Below are positions 8,143 through 20,200 of a DNA stretch of 25,223 nt, in pieces (positions within the stretch are counted from its first letter, which is position 1; each line of letters starts with the position of its first letter). The position numbers were made by a program, and so were the translations under genes. Source of the DNA: Perkinsus chesapeaki (lineage: Eukaryota > Perkinsozoa > Perkinsida > Perkinsidae); assembly GCA_013115145.1 (NCBI GenBank), contig JAAPAO010000530.1, positions 1 to 25,223 of the forward strand, written 5' to 3'. Below the pieces are notes generated by a model, which was given only the letters and a program-made list of their open reading frames with translations, was not told where the DNA came from and made no database searches.

Positions 8143-9005
8143 CTACACTACTTTCCGGGCATACTCGACGATTGTCTTACCTAGAGCTGCCATGCACTCA
8201 ATATCCTTACCCAGAACGGTGACCTCGCCGAGGGAGAGCATGTGGATGGCGGGGCCGCGTCTCCGTATTGAGGACAAGATGAGGAGGAAGTCCGACTTGG
8301 ACGGATCTGGTACTTTGTCGCGGAACGAGAACACTGGGCCTGCAAAGTGAGACAGACAAGTACTATTTTATTCTCGCTGGCATGGGAAACCTCACAATCC
8401 CCGATAAACGAAAGACGGTGATGCTTACTCGGTTCTGGATCTGTCAGTAACACACTTGCCACCCTCTTGGCCGAGTTCGATATCAAAAATCCGCCTCTTG
8501 GCACACCAATGTACTCCGGCGTTGTTATTATAACCTAAGTTGATACCTCACGTGGCTGAGCATATCACAACATCAAGCGCTAATAGGAGGAGAGACTTGA
8601 AAGTATCTTTCCCGTATCAGGACTGATATGATTAATAATAATGTTATCAGTATTCAATGATGAACGGGGTACACCGAAAAACGCCTAAACCCGGGAACTA
8701 TCAATCAATACTCCACTGCAGACTGGCGCCGCCCCTCTTACCTCCATCTCGTGACAAGGCACATCCATCGCACAGGCGCACGGTGGTACATCAGGACCTT
8801 CGTCAAATTGCCCTATTGGCGTCATCACCCCGCTTTCGGCCTCACCCTCGGCGGAAGTATGTTCCCTCTCTTCGTGTCGCAAGGCTTGCTCGGAGATATC
8901 CAAAAGCACTTCACCAGCTCCCAGCTCTATTAGGCCACCGGAAGAGACCGCGCCCCCACTTCCCTGACCAGTATCCCACTTAGGAAGGCTTTCATTGGAG
9001 GACAT
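8143..9005 (-). CDS. Hypothetical protein with weak Alba-like C-terminus, 188 aa
   Basis: Exons 9005-8742, 8534-8429 and 8339-8143; introns 207 and 89 nt, GT-AG, phases 0 and 1, giving 188 aa. The ATG at 9005 is the first after an in-frame stop. The first 88 residues are acidic and Gly/Ser-rich, probably disordered. The last 100 residues (from VIITTPEYIGVPRGGF) are compact, with strand-helix alternation ending IHMLSLGEVTVLGKDIECM. That stretch loosely resembles the second strand and helix of Alba-fold nucleic-acid binding proteins (V.LkA.G.AI.k...I.E). The resemblance is weak and could be chance. A separate frame, open for 41 codons, crosses 8937-9058 on the same strand, so the first exon is less certain than the other two. 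Confidence 0.55.
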
Positions 9006-9038
9006 TCTGAGAGAATCACCGTGGCCTTGAATTGATCG

Positions 9039-9553
9039 TCACTGAGCCAACACAGTGCTCTGTGAAAGAAACTGGGTTAGTCATGCTCCCCGGAGGACGG
9101 GCCCTGAGGCATGCAGTCGGCAGAAGTTGCGTTTTATCTGAGGAGGACCCTTACCGAGCCAGCATTAATCAGGACCTCTGCCAGAAGGCGCATATCGTGA
9201 ATCAAAAGAATGGATTGTAGTACGTTTAGGAATTTACCACCACCGTTTTCGGAGCAATGCTGCACGCCTCGTCTACAGGAAGGACACACGGAATTCTTCA
9301 TGGCTTCGCTACAATTATTTCCCCATCGACGCGAAGTTTGCGACACACAGTGAGATCTGCAAATTGTCTCATTCTGCGGAATGGTTCCGCCGGAGGCGTA
9401 GCTGTGAGATGAATAAGACACGCTGCTGATGCTGCTCACTCTGACACATCTCTCGTAAAGGTTCATATCCACTACATCTGCTGCACATGGTATAACAAGG
9501 CCGACCTGACAGCAAAAGTCAAGTGTATAATTATTATACACTTCAATATTCAT
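9039..9553 (-). CDS. Hypothetical cysteine-rich protein, two exons
   Basis: An ATG at 9553-9551 opens a continuous frame to a strong donor at 9154 (TCG|GTAAGG). Joining to 9059 after a good acceptor (TTTCTTTCACAG, with a CTAAC branch-like site 15 nt upstream) adds five codons and a stop at 9041-9039, for 138 aa. The middle has scattered cysteines including a CPSC pair. The C-terminal 30 residues (FLNVLQSILLIHDMRLLAEV) form a convincing amphipathic helix pair. No signal peptide or known domain. The N-terminal part may belong to a different exon arrangement: another frame around 9382-9483 (GYEPLREMCQ...) also looks coding. Reading through the intron instead ends at 9134. Confidence 0.45.
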
Positions 9554-9923
9554 TATACAAATACTTCGGGCTTCGACATTATACTATAATGTCTGAGCCC
9601 CAAGTACTTGACGACATCGAGATCGAAGCTGAAATTCCCACCCCTACCCAAAATTGATGTTCACCCACCATCGTGGAAGTTAGCTCTTCAATAGCGATTT
9701 GCGGGTAGGTACTTTTTATTGTTATATCGAATAGGGCAACAAGCCCTATTCGGACCACAACGGGGCCAATGGCTGGAGTCTAACGTGGGAATAGAAGTCG
9801 CGGAGATCCACACTAACAATTCGTAGAAATTGGAAATTCGAGATAAAGTGAACTATTTCACGGACTTGACAACCAGTACGGTATCGGAACTGAGGGATAT
9901 ATCACAAGGCTCAGACACGGCAA
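9554..9923. other. Intergenic region
   Basis: 370 nt between two minus-strand genes. It contains the 10-bp hairpin at 9728-9752 and nothing else I can support. Confidence 0.5.
9728..9752 (-). terminator. Perfect 10-bp hairpin 3' of the OB-like gene
   Basis: CGAATAGGGC, loop AACAA, GCCCTATTCG. It lies 172 nt downstream of the stop at 9924 and is the strongest of the 3' hairpins. A transcription-end or RNA-stability role is inferred from position. Confidence 0.5.
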
Positions 9924-10399
9924 CTATGAACCCCCTGTGGAGGCTACTTTAACCACGGGCACCTCTAACCCAGCTTCATCTAGACACTGCTGTGTAGTGA
10001 ACAACTGAGGATGCCGAAGGTTGAGGTCTTCCGGCATTGCACGCGCCAAGCCCGGTCGCAAGCTACCGATCACCGTTACCCAAGAGCCGACCGCCCTGAT
10101 CGAAGATAAAACACACACCGACTCGGGGGCGAAGTACATATGCTCGAAAGGCCTCCACAACTCTGTGAGATCTGCCCATATACAGGAGCCTCTATCGTGC
10201 AGCAGAAAAAACCGCGCGCCCTGAATATTCTCTGACCGCAGCACCTAACGCTGCATCAGTTCCTCGTCGCTGTGCGATGGCATGCTCCCACCTCTCCCAC
10301 AACTCGGATGAATTTATCTTCATCTCTAATCCCTCTAAATCGTTCATCCTCGAGAAGCTCTCTAATCATCACAACCTCCGATGCATGCATCCTTTCCAT
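9924..10399 (-). CDS. Small OB-fold-like protein, 134 aa
   Basis: Two exons, 10399-10292 and 10220-9924, joined by a 71-nt GT-AG intron in phase 0; 134 aa starting MERMHASEVV. After a short N-terminal helix the pattern is strand (FIRVVGE), strand (ARFFLLHDRG), strand (CIWADLTEL), helix-like linker, strand (SVCVLSSI), then VGSWVTVIGSLRPG. Alternating hydrophobics with the glycine-ended last strand are typical of a single OB fold, as in the small subunits RPA3, Ten1 and RMI2. Length (~130 aa, one domain) also fits those proteins. I cannot say which, if any; partners of such proteins (Stn1/Ctc1, RPA70) are not in the window. Five imperfect repeats lie 106-210 nt upstream. Confidence 0.6.
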
Positions 10400-10504
10400 T
10401 ACGGCAACCAAACTCCTAATCGGAGTCGGAGTATATGACAGCCCTATGATTATAAAGCGTCACCGTAGCTGCGAAGAGGTGCAAAAGGCATCCGAAATTT
10501 TGCT

Positions 10505-10609
10505 ATTTCCCTGGAAATTTCACATTTTTCCCTGGAAATTTCGCGATTTCCCCTGAAAACTTCACATTTTTCCCTGGAAATTTTGGGATTTTTTTCCGAG
10601 AATTTCATC
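10505..10609. repeat. Five imperfect ~21-nt tandem repeats
   Basis: Units at 10505-10523, 10524-10545, 10546-10565, 10566-10587 and 10588-10609. The core is ATTTCCCTGGAAATTTC, whose centre TTTCC.TGGAAA is nearly palindromic. Units 1 and 3 end in TTCAC and units 2 and 4 start ATTTTTCCCTGGAAATTT, so the array is also a 41-42 nt dimer repeated twice. The fifth unit is decayed. It lies upstream of the minus-strand OB-like gene. Confidence 0.85.
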
Positions 10610-11222
10610 ACTATCATAGAGGCACAATTCCAACCCCACTTCTGACTATTGTTAGACTGGACACAACAGGCAGCGCAAGGCAGTGAAAATGGTTGTCAAT
10701 ATACGTAATTTGCTCCAGCTAACCGGCGAGTGCCCACAACTGGGGGTCTTCTATCATGGGTGGATTCGGGTAAGGATCTGAACCAACAGCGGCGGTTACT
10801 AACGGGGCTGTCTCCAGATCACCTACCTGTCGCCATGGTCTTCTGGACAAGATTCTGTAACCGCAGCAGGACCAAGTCCACCGAGTCTCTACAGCGGTCG
10901 GTTATCACGCCAGCAGTCGAGAACCTGCCAAAAGCGTTTCCGCAGTAAACTCGGTCTTCCGATATTTCCATTTAGTTTACACGCCTTCTCCGGTTGCTGA
11001 CGAGCCGCGCACGGTGTTTTGAAAATTTTTGGAGTCGGAATGCTCACGGCAATTTTTTGCAAGTTTCGACCCGGTTTTCCTTGAGTTTCACGATGAAAGA
11101 CATTTTTTAGGTATAATCCCCTTTTCTTCTAGCAAGAGAGTTTAATGAAAGCTGATGGACTCTAAAAAATACGTCGAGCGGCAACATGCGTAGGTTCTAG
11201 ACTGCTACGCGTGCTGCAAGCC
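10610..11222. other. Intergenic region between OB-like and large genes
   Basis: About 610 nt. A 72-codon frame on the plus strand (10730-10948) begins with ATG only if an odd start is accepted and shows no motif. T-rich runs occur at 11018-11120. A weak 6-bp inverted repeat GCGTAG/CTACGC (11188-11210) lies just 3' of the large gene's stop. Confidence 0.45.
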
Positions 11223-14200
11223 TTACACTTCCTCGCTCCGAACTGTGGCCAGAACATCGTATGCCGCGCGCGGCTTGGAGCTGCTCTTAGATACTTCAGT
11301 GAGAGCTAGAAGACGCATCGCTGCCAACTCCAGTGTTCGAGAGCACTTCTCCAGCCACTCGTCGACAGTAACCTGGGCAGTGGACAGATGCTCGAACACA
11401 CGCAACGGGCTCCTACGTGCGTGGGACACAAGTCCGTCAACATAGCGCCGGTCTCAGCCACGAAGGCCTCCCGCGGTAATAGTGGCGAGACTCCCCAACA
11501 TAAGCCATCATAGTGAGGCGCAACGTCCGCCAGAGGGGACCTTCCGTTCTTGCTAGAATCACCCTGAATGAAGTGGATGCACTGAGAATCGATTACAAAC
11601 CTCTACCTGTACTCGTGGGAAAGCTTCATCGAATGCCCCATGCAACGGTGACAGAGGCTCCTTGCGGGCCTTAGCTGCACTGACCTATACAACAGATAAC
11701 CGCACTCCGCAGAAGCTACTATCCTCACCTTGGGAGTCGGCGGATGCGCTGTTGACGTTCCTGACTTACCCTCCAAACTTTGAGGGCACAACCATAATGA
11801 TAAAGGTACCGCGCTGAAGAACATGAAATGGCATTCCGAAGAGTTCCCAAGTGCGCTGGGGTATTGACTTCGAGACTGATCGAGCGGTAACCGAAGAGTG
11901 GGATGCTGAGATTTCTCTCAAGCAGAAGATGCTGATCTATTATTACGTCAATGATAACTTAAATACAAAGTCGAAGAAAGCGCCTTAAAGGAAGGAAACA
12001 GTCGCATCGCGGACCCGCAAGAAGTGTGTTTCGACCCTGCAACCCATCACTGACTGGGAGGTACGAGGTGGGGAGACAAAGACTCATGTCATTTCAAAGC
12101 TTGTATGTCAGCTTAGTCATCTTTATATCAGCTTACTTTTCCCCCTTCCATCGACATATCAGCAGGGACCGCCGCAGAGACTCAGAAGAGCACACAGTCG
12201 ATGCCACGAAGTCGCATAGCTGAAAACATTATTAAAATAATAACGCTTCTCGGCATTGCGGTCTTACCCGCCGAATGCAGTCCAAGAGCGACTCAAAGTA
12301 TGCGTTGAAGGTATGGTCACTAGCAGATGGTGAGGGCGCCAATAGTGTACATTCTATTATATCCAAGCATAGCCTGACAGTCATAGAGGAGTGCCAACAG
12401 CAAGCCAAACGCAACGTTCAACGACCAACCCTCTGCGCATCCCCTCGAAAGCGTTCCGATGCCAAATTGTGGATCTCCCTACAAGCGATGCGCCCCTACC
12501 AGTAAACCCTCTGAGTGTATATACTCGGTGGATTGGCTCCAACAGTGACCACCTCATCATCGAAGATAGTCTGAATGTCGCATCGCCCCTGCAGTTTCTC
12601 AACCCTCGACTTCGGATACCTGGTGAGATACTTGCCCAGTCTCACCAGCCAGAGGTGCCCTACATGGTGTCCGCGTCCTGAGTGAGCAGCGCCGCATAGG
12701 AGAACCCGCCAACAATAACTTTGCCACTTCCGCGTAATAAACCTGGAAGCAAAAGTGCCAGTGGTAACAGCGCTGGCAATTCTAACTTATAATGCGTGTC
12801 AGCTGAGTTCAGCGATTCGGTTCTCGATTGGTGATAGAAAATACTCTATTTACTGTTGGGAGAAGAAAGAGGCCTTAGTTTTGCGACTTACAAATAAGAT
12901 TGGAGGCCATGCAACATTATGTGATATGGATAATGCCGGTGCTACGGAGAATTAAACAGCGCGTCTAGCCTCGGAGGAGAGCGATGATGGGAAACGGCCA
13001 AACCAACTTACTTGCAACCAAAGAGGCCTCCTCCAGCCCCGCCAGCTCTCCGCAATGAGCTCCTCGAGCCAATGCACGTGCGGGCCACTGATCAGACTCC
13101 TGCAGCACAGAGGTACGTGTAATCTAGAAAGACTTAACTGCAAACACAGAGCTCTCCCAAACCCTACCTCCAACGACCTCGTAGCAACGTAGAGCTCCGC
13201 TAGCCAATCCTGATAGGCTGGAGCTCGGACACCGTTGCTGTAAGCCGGGCCGATGTACGCCTTCTGCAGTTTAGCCTTACGGCCCGATAATAGAGGTGAT
13301 AACTGAGCTGGTGGGGCCTGGAAAGAGGGACATACTATATCACCTCCTCTTAGACGCGCTCGCGTCCTATGTGGCAAGTGTGCGGCAACGGTGGCTTACC
13401 CCAATGGACTGCAGCAGCCCGATAAGTACGCCCAGTCTGCCACACCCGATTCGACGAGCAATACCGGACTCTTGAATTGCTGTCATCAGATGGGATGTCC
13501 GACAGTTTGGCCAGATAGATAGAGCACTGACGAGGATCTCGCAGCAACTTTGTGGGCAATGCTGTAGAGCAGGCGAGCTGATGTCCAGGATACCACACAG
13601 CAACCTGAATACCACTTACAGGAGGAGGAAAGGATAGCATAGGAGTGTAAAAGAAATACAATCTACACAAGGGCCATTAAAAATGGGCCTTTGGGTGCTC
13701 GAAGCTCCGGTAAAAGACGATATGCCTCCGCGAGAGAAGACTTCCCTGAAAGGCTGATTCTACATCTTTACACAGTGCAAAAAACTCTGAGCAAGTTCTA
13801 CGGCAAATCGCTGCTGTCTCGCAATTCCGACGTGAGAAGTTCAATTGCTAACGGAGCTCGGATAGCTAAGCAGTGTTGAAACTAAGTGCATTACTCTATC
13901 AACCAACTTCATAATCAATGCGATATGACACTTTCCACGGCCCCTACCTAAACCGTGACAGATCATCCCTCCCCACGAGTTTCTAGACACACAGATAGAA
14001 TGATACATGACCAAGGCGGCAATGACCTTATCGACCAAGACTCTTACTCATCAATCGTGGGTGCTAGTCCATCCACCTCAGCCTTGGCTAAGTCCGAGGC
14101 TCTCTGTAATATCAGCCCCACCACTGTAGACCACAGTCTCCACTGCAGGCCACGTGCCGCCTGGCTGGAATCGCTGGCCTGAGGACAAGCAATGCGGTGT

Positions 14201-17200
14201 TACCAAATAGCGGCGTACATCTCCGCTGTCGACTTCGATCTCAAGCGTCTTAGTAAGAGCAGAGATCGTCTTCGACACCTCCAATGCTGTTAAGGGGGAG
14301 GCATCGCCGAGAGCTGAGTCACCAGGGGGCAGCACCAGAGAGGATACGTAGGAGTCAACTGCCTGAACGATAAAACAAGGTAAGCAAACCGTAATCTATC
14401 AAACAGTGGGCACATTAAGTTGGTATCAGACGACATGTCATCGACTCCACTGCTACCAATTACGCAAACCACGCGGGAACCCACTTACGTCAGAAGCGCT
14501 CGGTGACTCCGGTGCCGAAAGAAGCCTCTGCAGCAGGCCCAGCATCCCAACGAATATCCGACGATTCCTGAACGACGCAAGTGAAACCGTTCCAGCTGAC
14601 CACTGAAACCTACACAGCTAATCTCTGCTGGTAGAGGGCGAAAACCCTCAATGACGTCTTGAGACAAGTCGATGTATCCAATTTCGTGCCTGAAGAAATG
14701 GTGACAGCACCCCGCCGAAAATCCTCTTACTTGATGATGAATTGCTGTCATCACCAGATGAAATAGACTGCACTACAGCCTCTCGTACCACCGTGGTGAA
14801 AACATCAAGAACGTGAATGCGATGGAGGTCCTAAACAGTACCAAAATATCTCTGACAATGTTGCTTTGCGAACCCCTCACTGAATGGGACTAAACCATTT
14901 GTGTCAGATTTTAATGGGGCCACAGGAGAGGGAAAAATTGCACAAAAAAATGAAATAATTCCCGAAATAACTGCTATTACTGCTACGAGCCTCGATGCCA
15001 TGAGCAAGGAAATTGGCAGGCGTTACGGAAGTGCGATGGTCCAAGCCAATGGAGGTAAATCCCACTTACTCTTTCCGCAGACTTATTAATTCTCTCCCAA
15101 GCCATTATTCTGACACTTCTAGCTGCTGCCTCCACTCCCATAGCCCGACAGATTGCCTCGACTGTGGGTACGTGGACCTTCCAATCGCCAGCATCTATGA
15201 ACTCTCTCCTCAGACCATATCTCTCCAAGAAGGCGTTCATCAGGCCCTTATCGTCCACTTCCTCTCGAGACGGAACTATCCATCCACTGCCCCTCCCACG
15301 TCCCTTCCAGTCCTGCTCCTCCTCAGTTTGCCAGCCCTCGGAGAAAGGGTCTCCCTTCCCCCAATCCTCACAGTGACTCCCAAAAATTAACTTCAGCAAT
15401 TTCTCGTTCTTCAGCATTTTCGGTACGAATTCCCTCATCTTATCATCTCTGGCCGCCAGACCCTGAGCCGCAACCGAGAGCAACATCTCAGCATCGATGG
15501 CCCTCTCCGCGTGATCCAGCAAAAGGCTCAGATCGAGGTACTGATATATCTTATGTCGTTGGCTCAAGTAGAGCAATGCCTCCGAATGATAAGACTTCTG
15601 CAAGGACTCCGTCAGCTCCTTCAGCTTGGGCACATATATGAATACCGTCGGTTGCGTGCGGAGCCCAACTGTGAGGAGATCACGGAAATCAGCGACCTTA
15701 GACTTGTGCTCTACCAGGTACTTCACCACTCTAGGCATCAATCGAGACGTGGGACCCTCCGCGTGAGCTACCTGAAGCGACACGTCCGAAAACAGCAACC
15801 GCAGCTGCCAGTGTGGACTTACCAGATGAACGCCTCGCCGGGACAAATAAGTACACAATGATTTCAATGACTTAGTGGCGGCCAATGCGACCGTCGGTGA
15901 CGTATCATACTCCAGAATCTACTAGACACATACTAACTCTCACAAGAAGCTGCTCTGTCCTACGTAGACAGCCAGCCAAGCCGGCAAAGCGTCAGTGCTA
16001 ACTGCCACCATCTCGTCACCGAGGATCAAACCAGCCAGGGAGGAGTAAACTTCGTCGTCTGCTAGGGAGTCCGAGCACTCGAAAAGAGTCGTCAGTGACC
16101 GCAGTGCCAGCAGTTGTACCTAAGATACTCACATCAATGCGCACTGTGAAGAATTCCCTACTTCACCGGCGAGGCTCTGAGCTTTATCGTTGGTCACGGG
16201 GCAGCTCCTCCTCAACGGGTTCAAATAGTGGCGGGCACGCTTACTCTTCTGGGTTGGCTCACCCGGTGGTTGCTCGACATCCAGTGGGGGCCTCTGGATC
16301 ATGGACAACAACGCCGCGTATATAGATCCATCTGATAGCAGGTCGCGCACTAGCGAGCTTTGCTCCGTCCTGAAACGGAGCATTAACATTGACATCAAAA
16401 CGATTAGCTGGAGTCGCTGTTGGCGATACCATTTTGTACATAAACTGCTTCACGTCAGCGATCGTCACACTGCCGAGCTGACATTCGACCGAATCCGGGT
16501 GGTGGTTTTCCCATCTCTACTATGTGAAATCCAATAGTACATTTATCGAAATATACGCTTGCCTCCAAGTCCGCTAGTGAATTAGTTTTTCAACAGTTTC
16601 ACGAAACTGCGGTCCTTTTTGCAAGCTTTTTTGAAGAGTATTTTTCCCATAGAAACACAGTGCTAAATTATAAAGCTCAACTGGAAAGGACAGCCGACCA
16701 GCAAATTGCGAAGTACTGCCCACTCGACACTGTCCGAGAAGGCACGAATGTCGGCTGATATATAGCTAATCACAATTCCACCCAGATCTAACTACACACC
16801 AAGTTCCTCTAGTGACTGCACCACACTCACCTCACGGCTAACAGTGTCTTCGCTGCAATAACCGATTCGGATTCATGAGAGCTGCCGCCTTTGCCCATAT
16901 GGGATATCTTCTCCGCCTCCTTCCGAGTAATCTTCAATCCATCACCGCCAAATGGCCTCAAAGTTCGGTTCAGCATACCATTAAATAGCCTCAGGCACGC
17001 CGGTAATACGCTATTATTGCCAAGGTTAGACAGCCACTTCGGCATAACCGACATTATAACTCTCCCCACTGCTCTCCTCGGCCAGTTGCTATTAACCCTC
17101 TCCACCAGCGCGGTCAATAGCTCCACCAAAGCCTTCGAGGGTACTGCACCATCAAGCTCATGGCAGCAGTTCTCATCCAGCTCCTCGCATAGTTTATCTA

Positions 17201-20200
17201 TATAGTAACCACCACCATTACTTCCCTTCTCCACAAGCGCCTTCAGCAGCTCCAACGCCCCTTGATTGACTGGACCTTCCAGACCCTTGGGCCGTCTCAA
17301 AGTCAATCCAATTGCCCACAGCCTCGCCACATCCTCCTCCTCACAAGAATCACACTCCACAAGTATCCTACCAACCTCAGATGCTGCCTCGACAATACCA
17401 GCAATAGGCCGCAGTAATGTAAATCGATCACCAAGGCGCGCGCTGTTGTCAGCGACTACGGCCAGCAGGGCAAGGGCCATATGAGCCGGCCTCAGTGGCT
17501 GGTCCGGAGGCAGCGCCAGCTTCACCACCCGCTCTCCATCCTCCAGTCTAATGACCGGGAACTCCGAATGCACAGGGAGGATGGGGGAGGGATACATCTT
17601 GAGGACTTCATTAGAGATCGGCAGACCCAAGAGCGAGGTGAAGAATAACTCATAGAGGAATACGCTTTCAGTAAGGACCACATGAGAGTGCGATCGACGC
17701 CTGTAGATGTTAGAGGGCAAACCCGAGAGTCTCAGCCAACATGACTCAACTGCCGTTCCCGGTAGCTGATCCCGGACGATAGGACCCGAGTTCAAACTCG
17801 CCATCATATATATCAGTCCCCATGGCCCAGTGGACTCCGGCGAATTCGATACTGCTTGAAGGCAAAGATCGAACGCATCGGAGCTGAAGAGGTCATCAGT
17901 TGCCTCGCCACCGGCCCTCAGACACTCCACTACAGCCTTCGCCATCCCCGATGAGGCGAAGTTCGTCGAAGTTGAATCGAAGGTCCGCAACAGACGTACA
18001 AGGGCCGAAAGGAGACAGTGACCAAGTGGCGCCGAAAATACCGACTCGCCGAATTGCAGACTGGCCACCAGGTCTCCAGTTGCCTTTGCCTAACTCCGAA
18101 TCATCCCCTCCTCCCCCCTTCGCCTGCCTCATTACCATATCTATCAACCCTTGAGCGATCGTAAGACGCCCTTGAGTTTTCGTATAGGCGAGCAGCAGCT
18201 TATTATCCACCTCACTCCGCAGAGCATGATACTCCGAGGAGCCAGCCGATGACAGCACTGCCGACCATGACCCAAGCAACTAACGGAAACAAAGAGCTAG
18301 TCTTTCGAAAAGAAGCCTCTCGGTAAGAAGTGCAGTTAGACCACAACCCACGACAAAACCCTTTTGCCTGAGTCTGAGTAGTATCCCTAGGAGATATCCC
18401 GCATAATGTGGTTCTTAATGGACCATAACTATTGGATTCCCGCCAAGTATTTATAAAGACATTCCAAAGCCATTGGCGGTAACTTAATGTCGATTTAGTA
18501 TCTGTACTACTGTAGATCAACCTATACATTTCAGTGAGAGAGTAGCCCGACTCTACCCCTCCCATAACTGCCATACTACTACCAACTACACCGATGCCCT
18601 ATTACAGTAGTAACACCAGCATCCTGTGCCCCTGCCGGGCAATCAGTTCCCTCCACAATAGCATTATGTAGAGACTTCACTAGATCTTGGTCTGTTAAAG
18701 ATAAGTGTTGCTCAAACATCGTTATTAGTGCCAGGCAGTTCAACGGTTGAGGCGCCGAACCTGAAAATGGATGGATTCAAAATAAGAAAAGAGAACACTT
18801 CACCGAAACCAGCGAGGCTCAAGGGCGAAATAATAATCAATATTTTTCTTTTATTTTCCACATAGCATATTGAAATCAGACTACTATACGAGACCCTTAT
18901 AGTCTAACACTCAATAGCATGTAGCTAGACAAACTGTAAAACAACAAACGACCACCAAACCTCAACAAGCCGGAGGAGAGTGAGAGCTAGTTCGAGAATG
19001 CTCCTCAAAGAGCTGCTGATGTTACTAGTGCGTTTAGAAGATTGAACAGGCAAGTGCAAGTTCCGAGTGCAAGTGGAAGCATGGTGCACATTATCGTTAA
19101 GAGCCCCTGATGTTCCTCTATGCCTCCCCAGCCTCTCATTCTCATGCCTGCGTCTACCGACTGGTTCCGTCTCGAGAGTAACACTGAGTCAAGCAACACC
19201 GGCTACACCACAGATTGGCTAAGGCCTCCAGTGGGTCAACTGGGTTAAACCAAGTATCGATTTATTATTGCGTAAAAGAGGACAACTATCATTATTATCA
19301 AGTTAATATACCCCTGTCTCCGCTAATTTTCCGTCCTAGGTCAACTGTTAGGTCCTTTGTTTCCTAGGAGCCCCCAGCCATACACCCTAACCCTCCTTCC
19401 TCACTAGCTAGTAGCCTCCTTGCTGTATATTGAGCCATATCGTTATCAACTTTAACTAGCCCTCCAGTAGCAGTAAACAGCCCCATAAGAACCTATTTCC
19501 CATCACATCCATTTAACACTAACCTTCTCCACTCTACCGTTGCTGCCTGTTCCCGAAGTGTATCTCTACATCCTTCAGGTAGCTCCTCGATGGCACAACA
19601 GTCAACCGTTCTTTTAATAAGGTCGTGCTTAGTAATGAGATCCCGTAGTACCGCAGCACATTCATCTGAACGCAGTGTCACAATGCAGTTGAATAATTCA
19701 AATGCATATCCCATTCGAACAGATCCTCCTCTTGTTAACCTCGCCGCCTCAGCCCCTTTATTACCTTTTCCCTCTGAGCTAGTAGCTCTATCCAACATAA
19801 CCAACAATACATGATACTGCATTGATTGGTCCTGTGTTGCCTGAAAAGGGGTCAACACAACACGTCCGCTATAAGTAGCCCAAATATGTTATACAGCAAG
19901 CGTTCAGCCAAGCCGCGAGATCTACACTAAGATGACCCTTCATCGAATCCTCCTAGTGCTGAGTTAACCCTTCAACCATCATGGTACGGAATGAAGTTGC
20001 ACTTCATAGGCTTTCTAAGGCTTCCACCAACCCTACCCAAGACCACTGCTGCTGAACACACGGTCGATTTCCCACAGTTGTCGCCGCACCGAGCAGTATG
20101 TCCATTGGCCCCGATACTCAGGTTTTCGCTACACTCCCGGGAGATGCATTCTCGCGGAAATTTTCCCCCTTCTGTAGTTTTTAGCACCAACCCCCTTCAC

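Noticed and set aside
9039-9553. Resemblance of the FLNVLQSILLIHDMRLLAEV helices to the PP4R3/SMEK repeat domain
   Set aside because: Only a generic helical pattern matches; the expected N-terminal EVH1-like domain and acidic motifs are not found nearby.
19493-19495. In-frame TAG in a good reading frame as evidence of stop-codon reassignment
   Set aside because: A standard 45-nt GT-AG intron removes it in phase. All other well supported genes end at ordinary stops.
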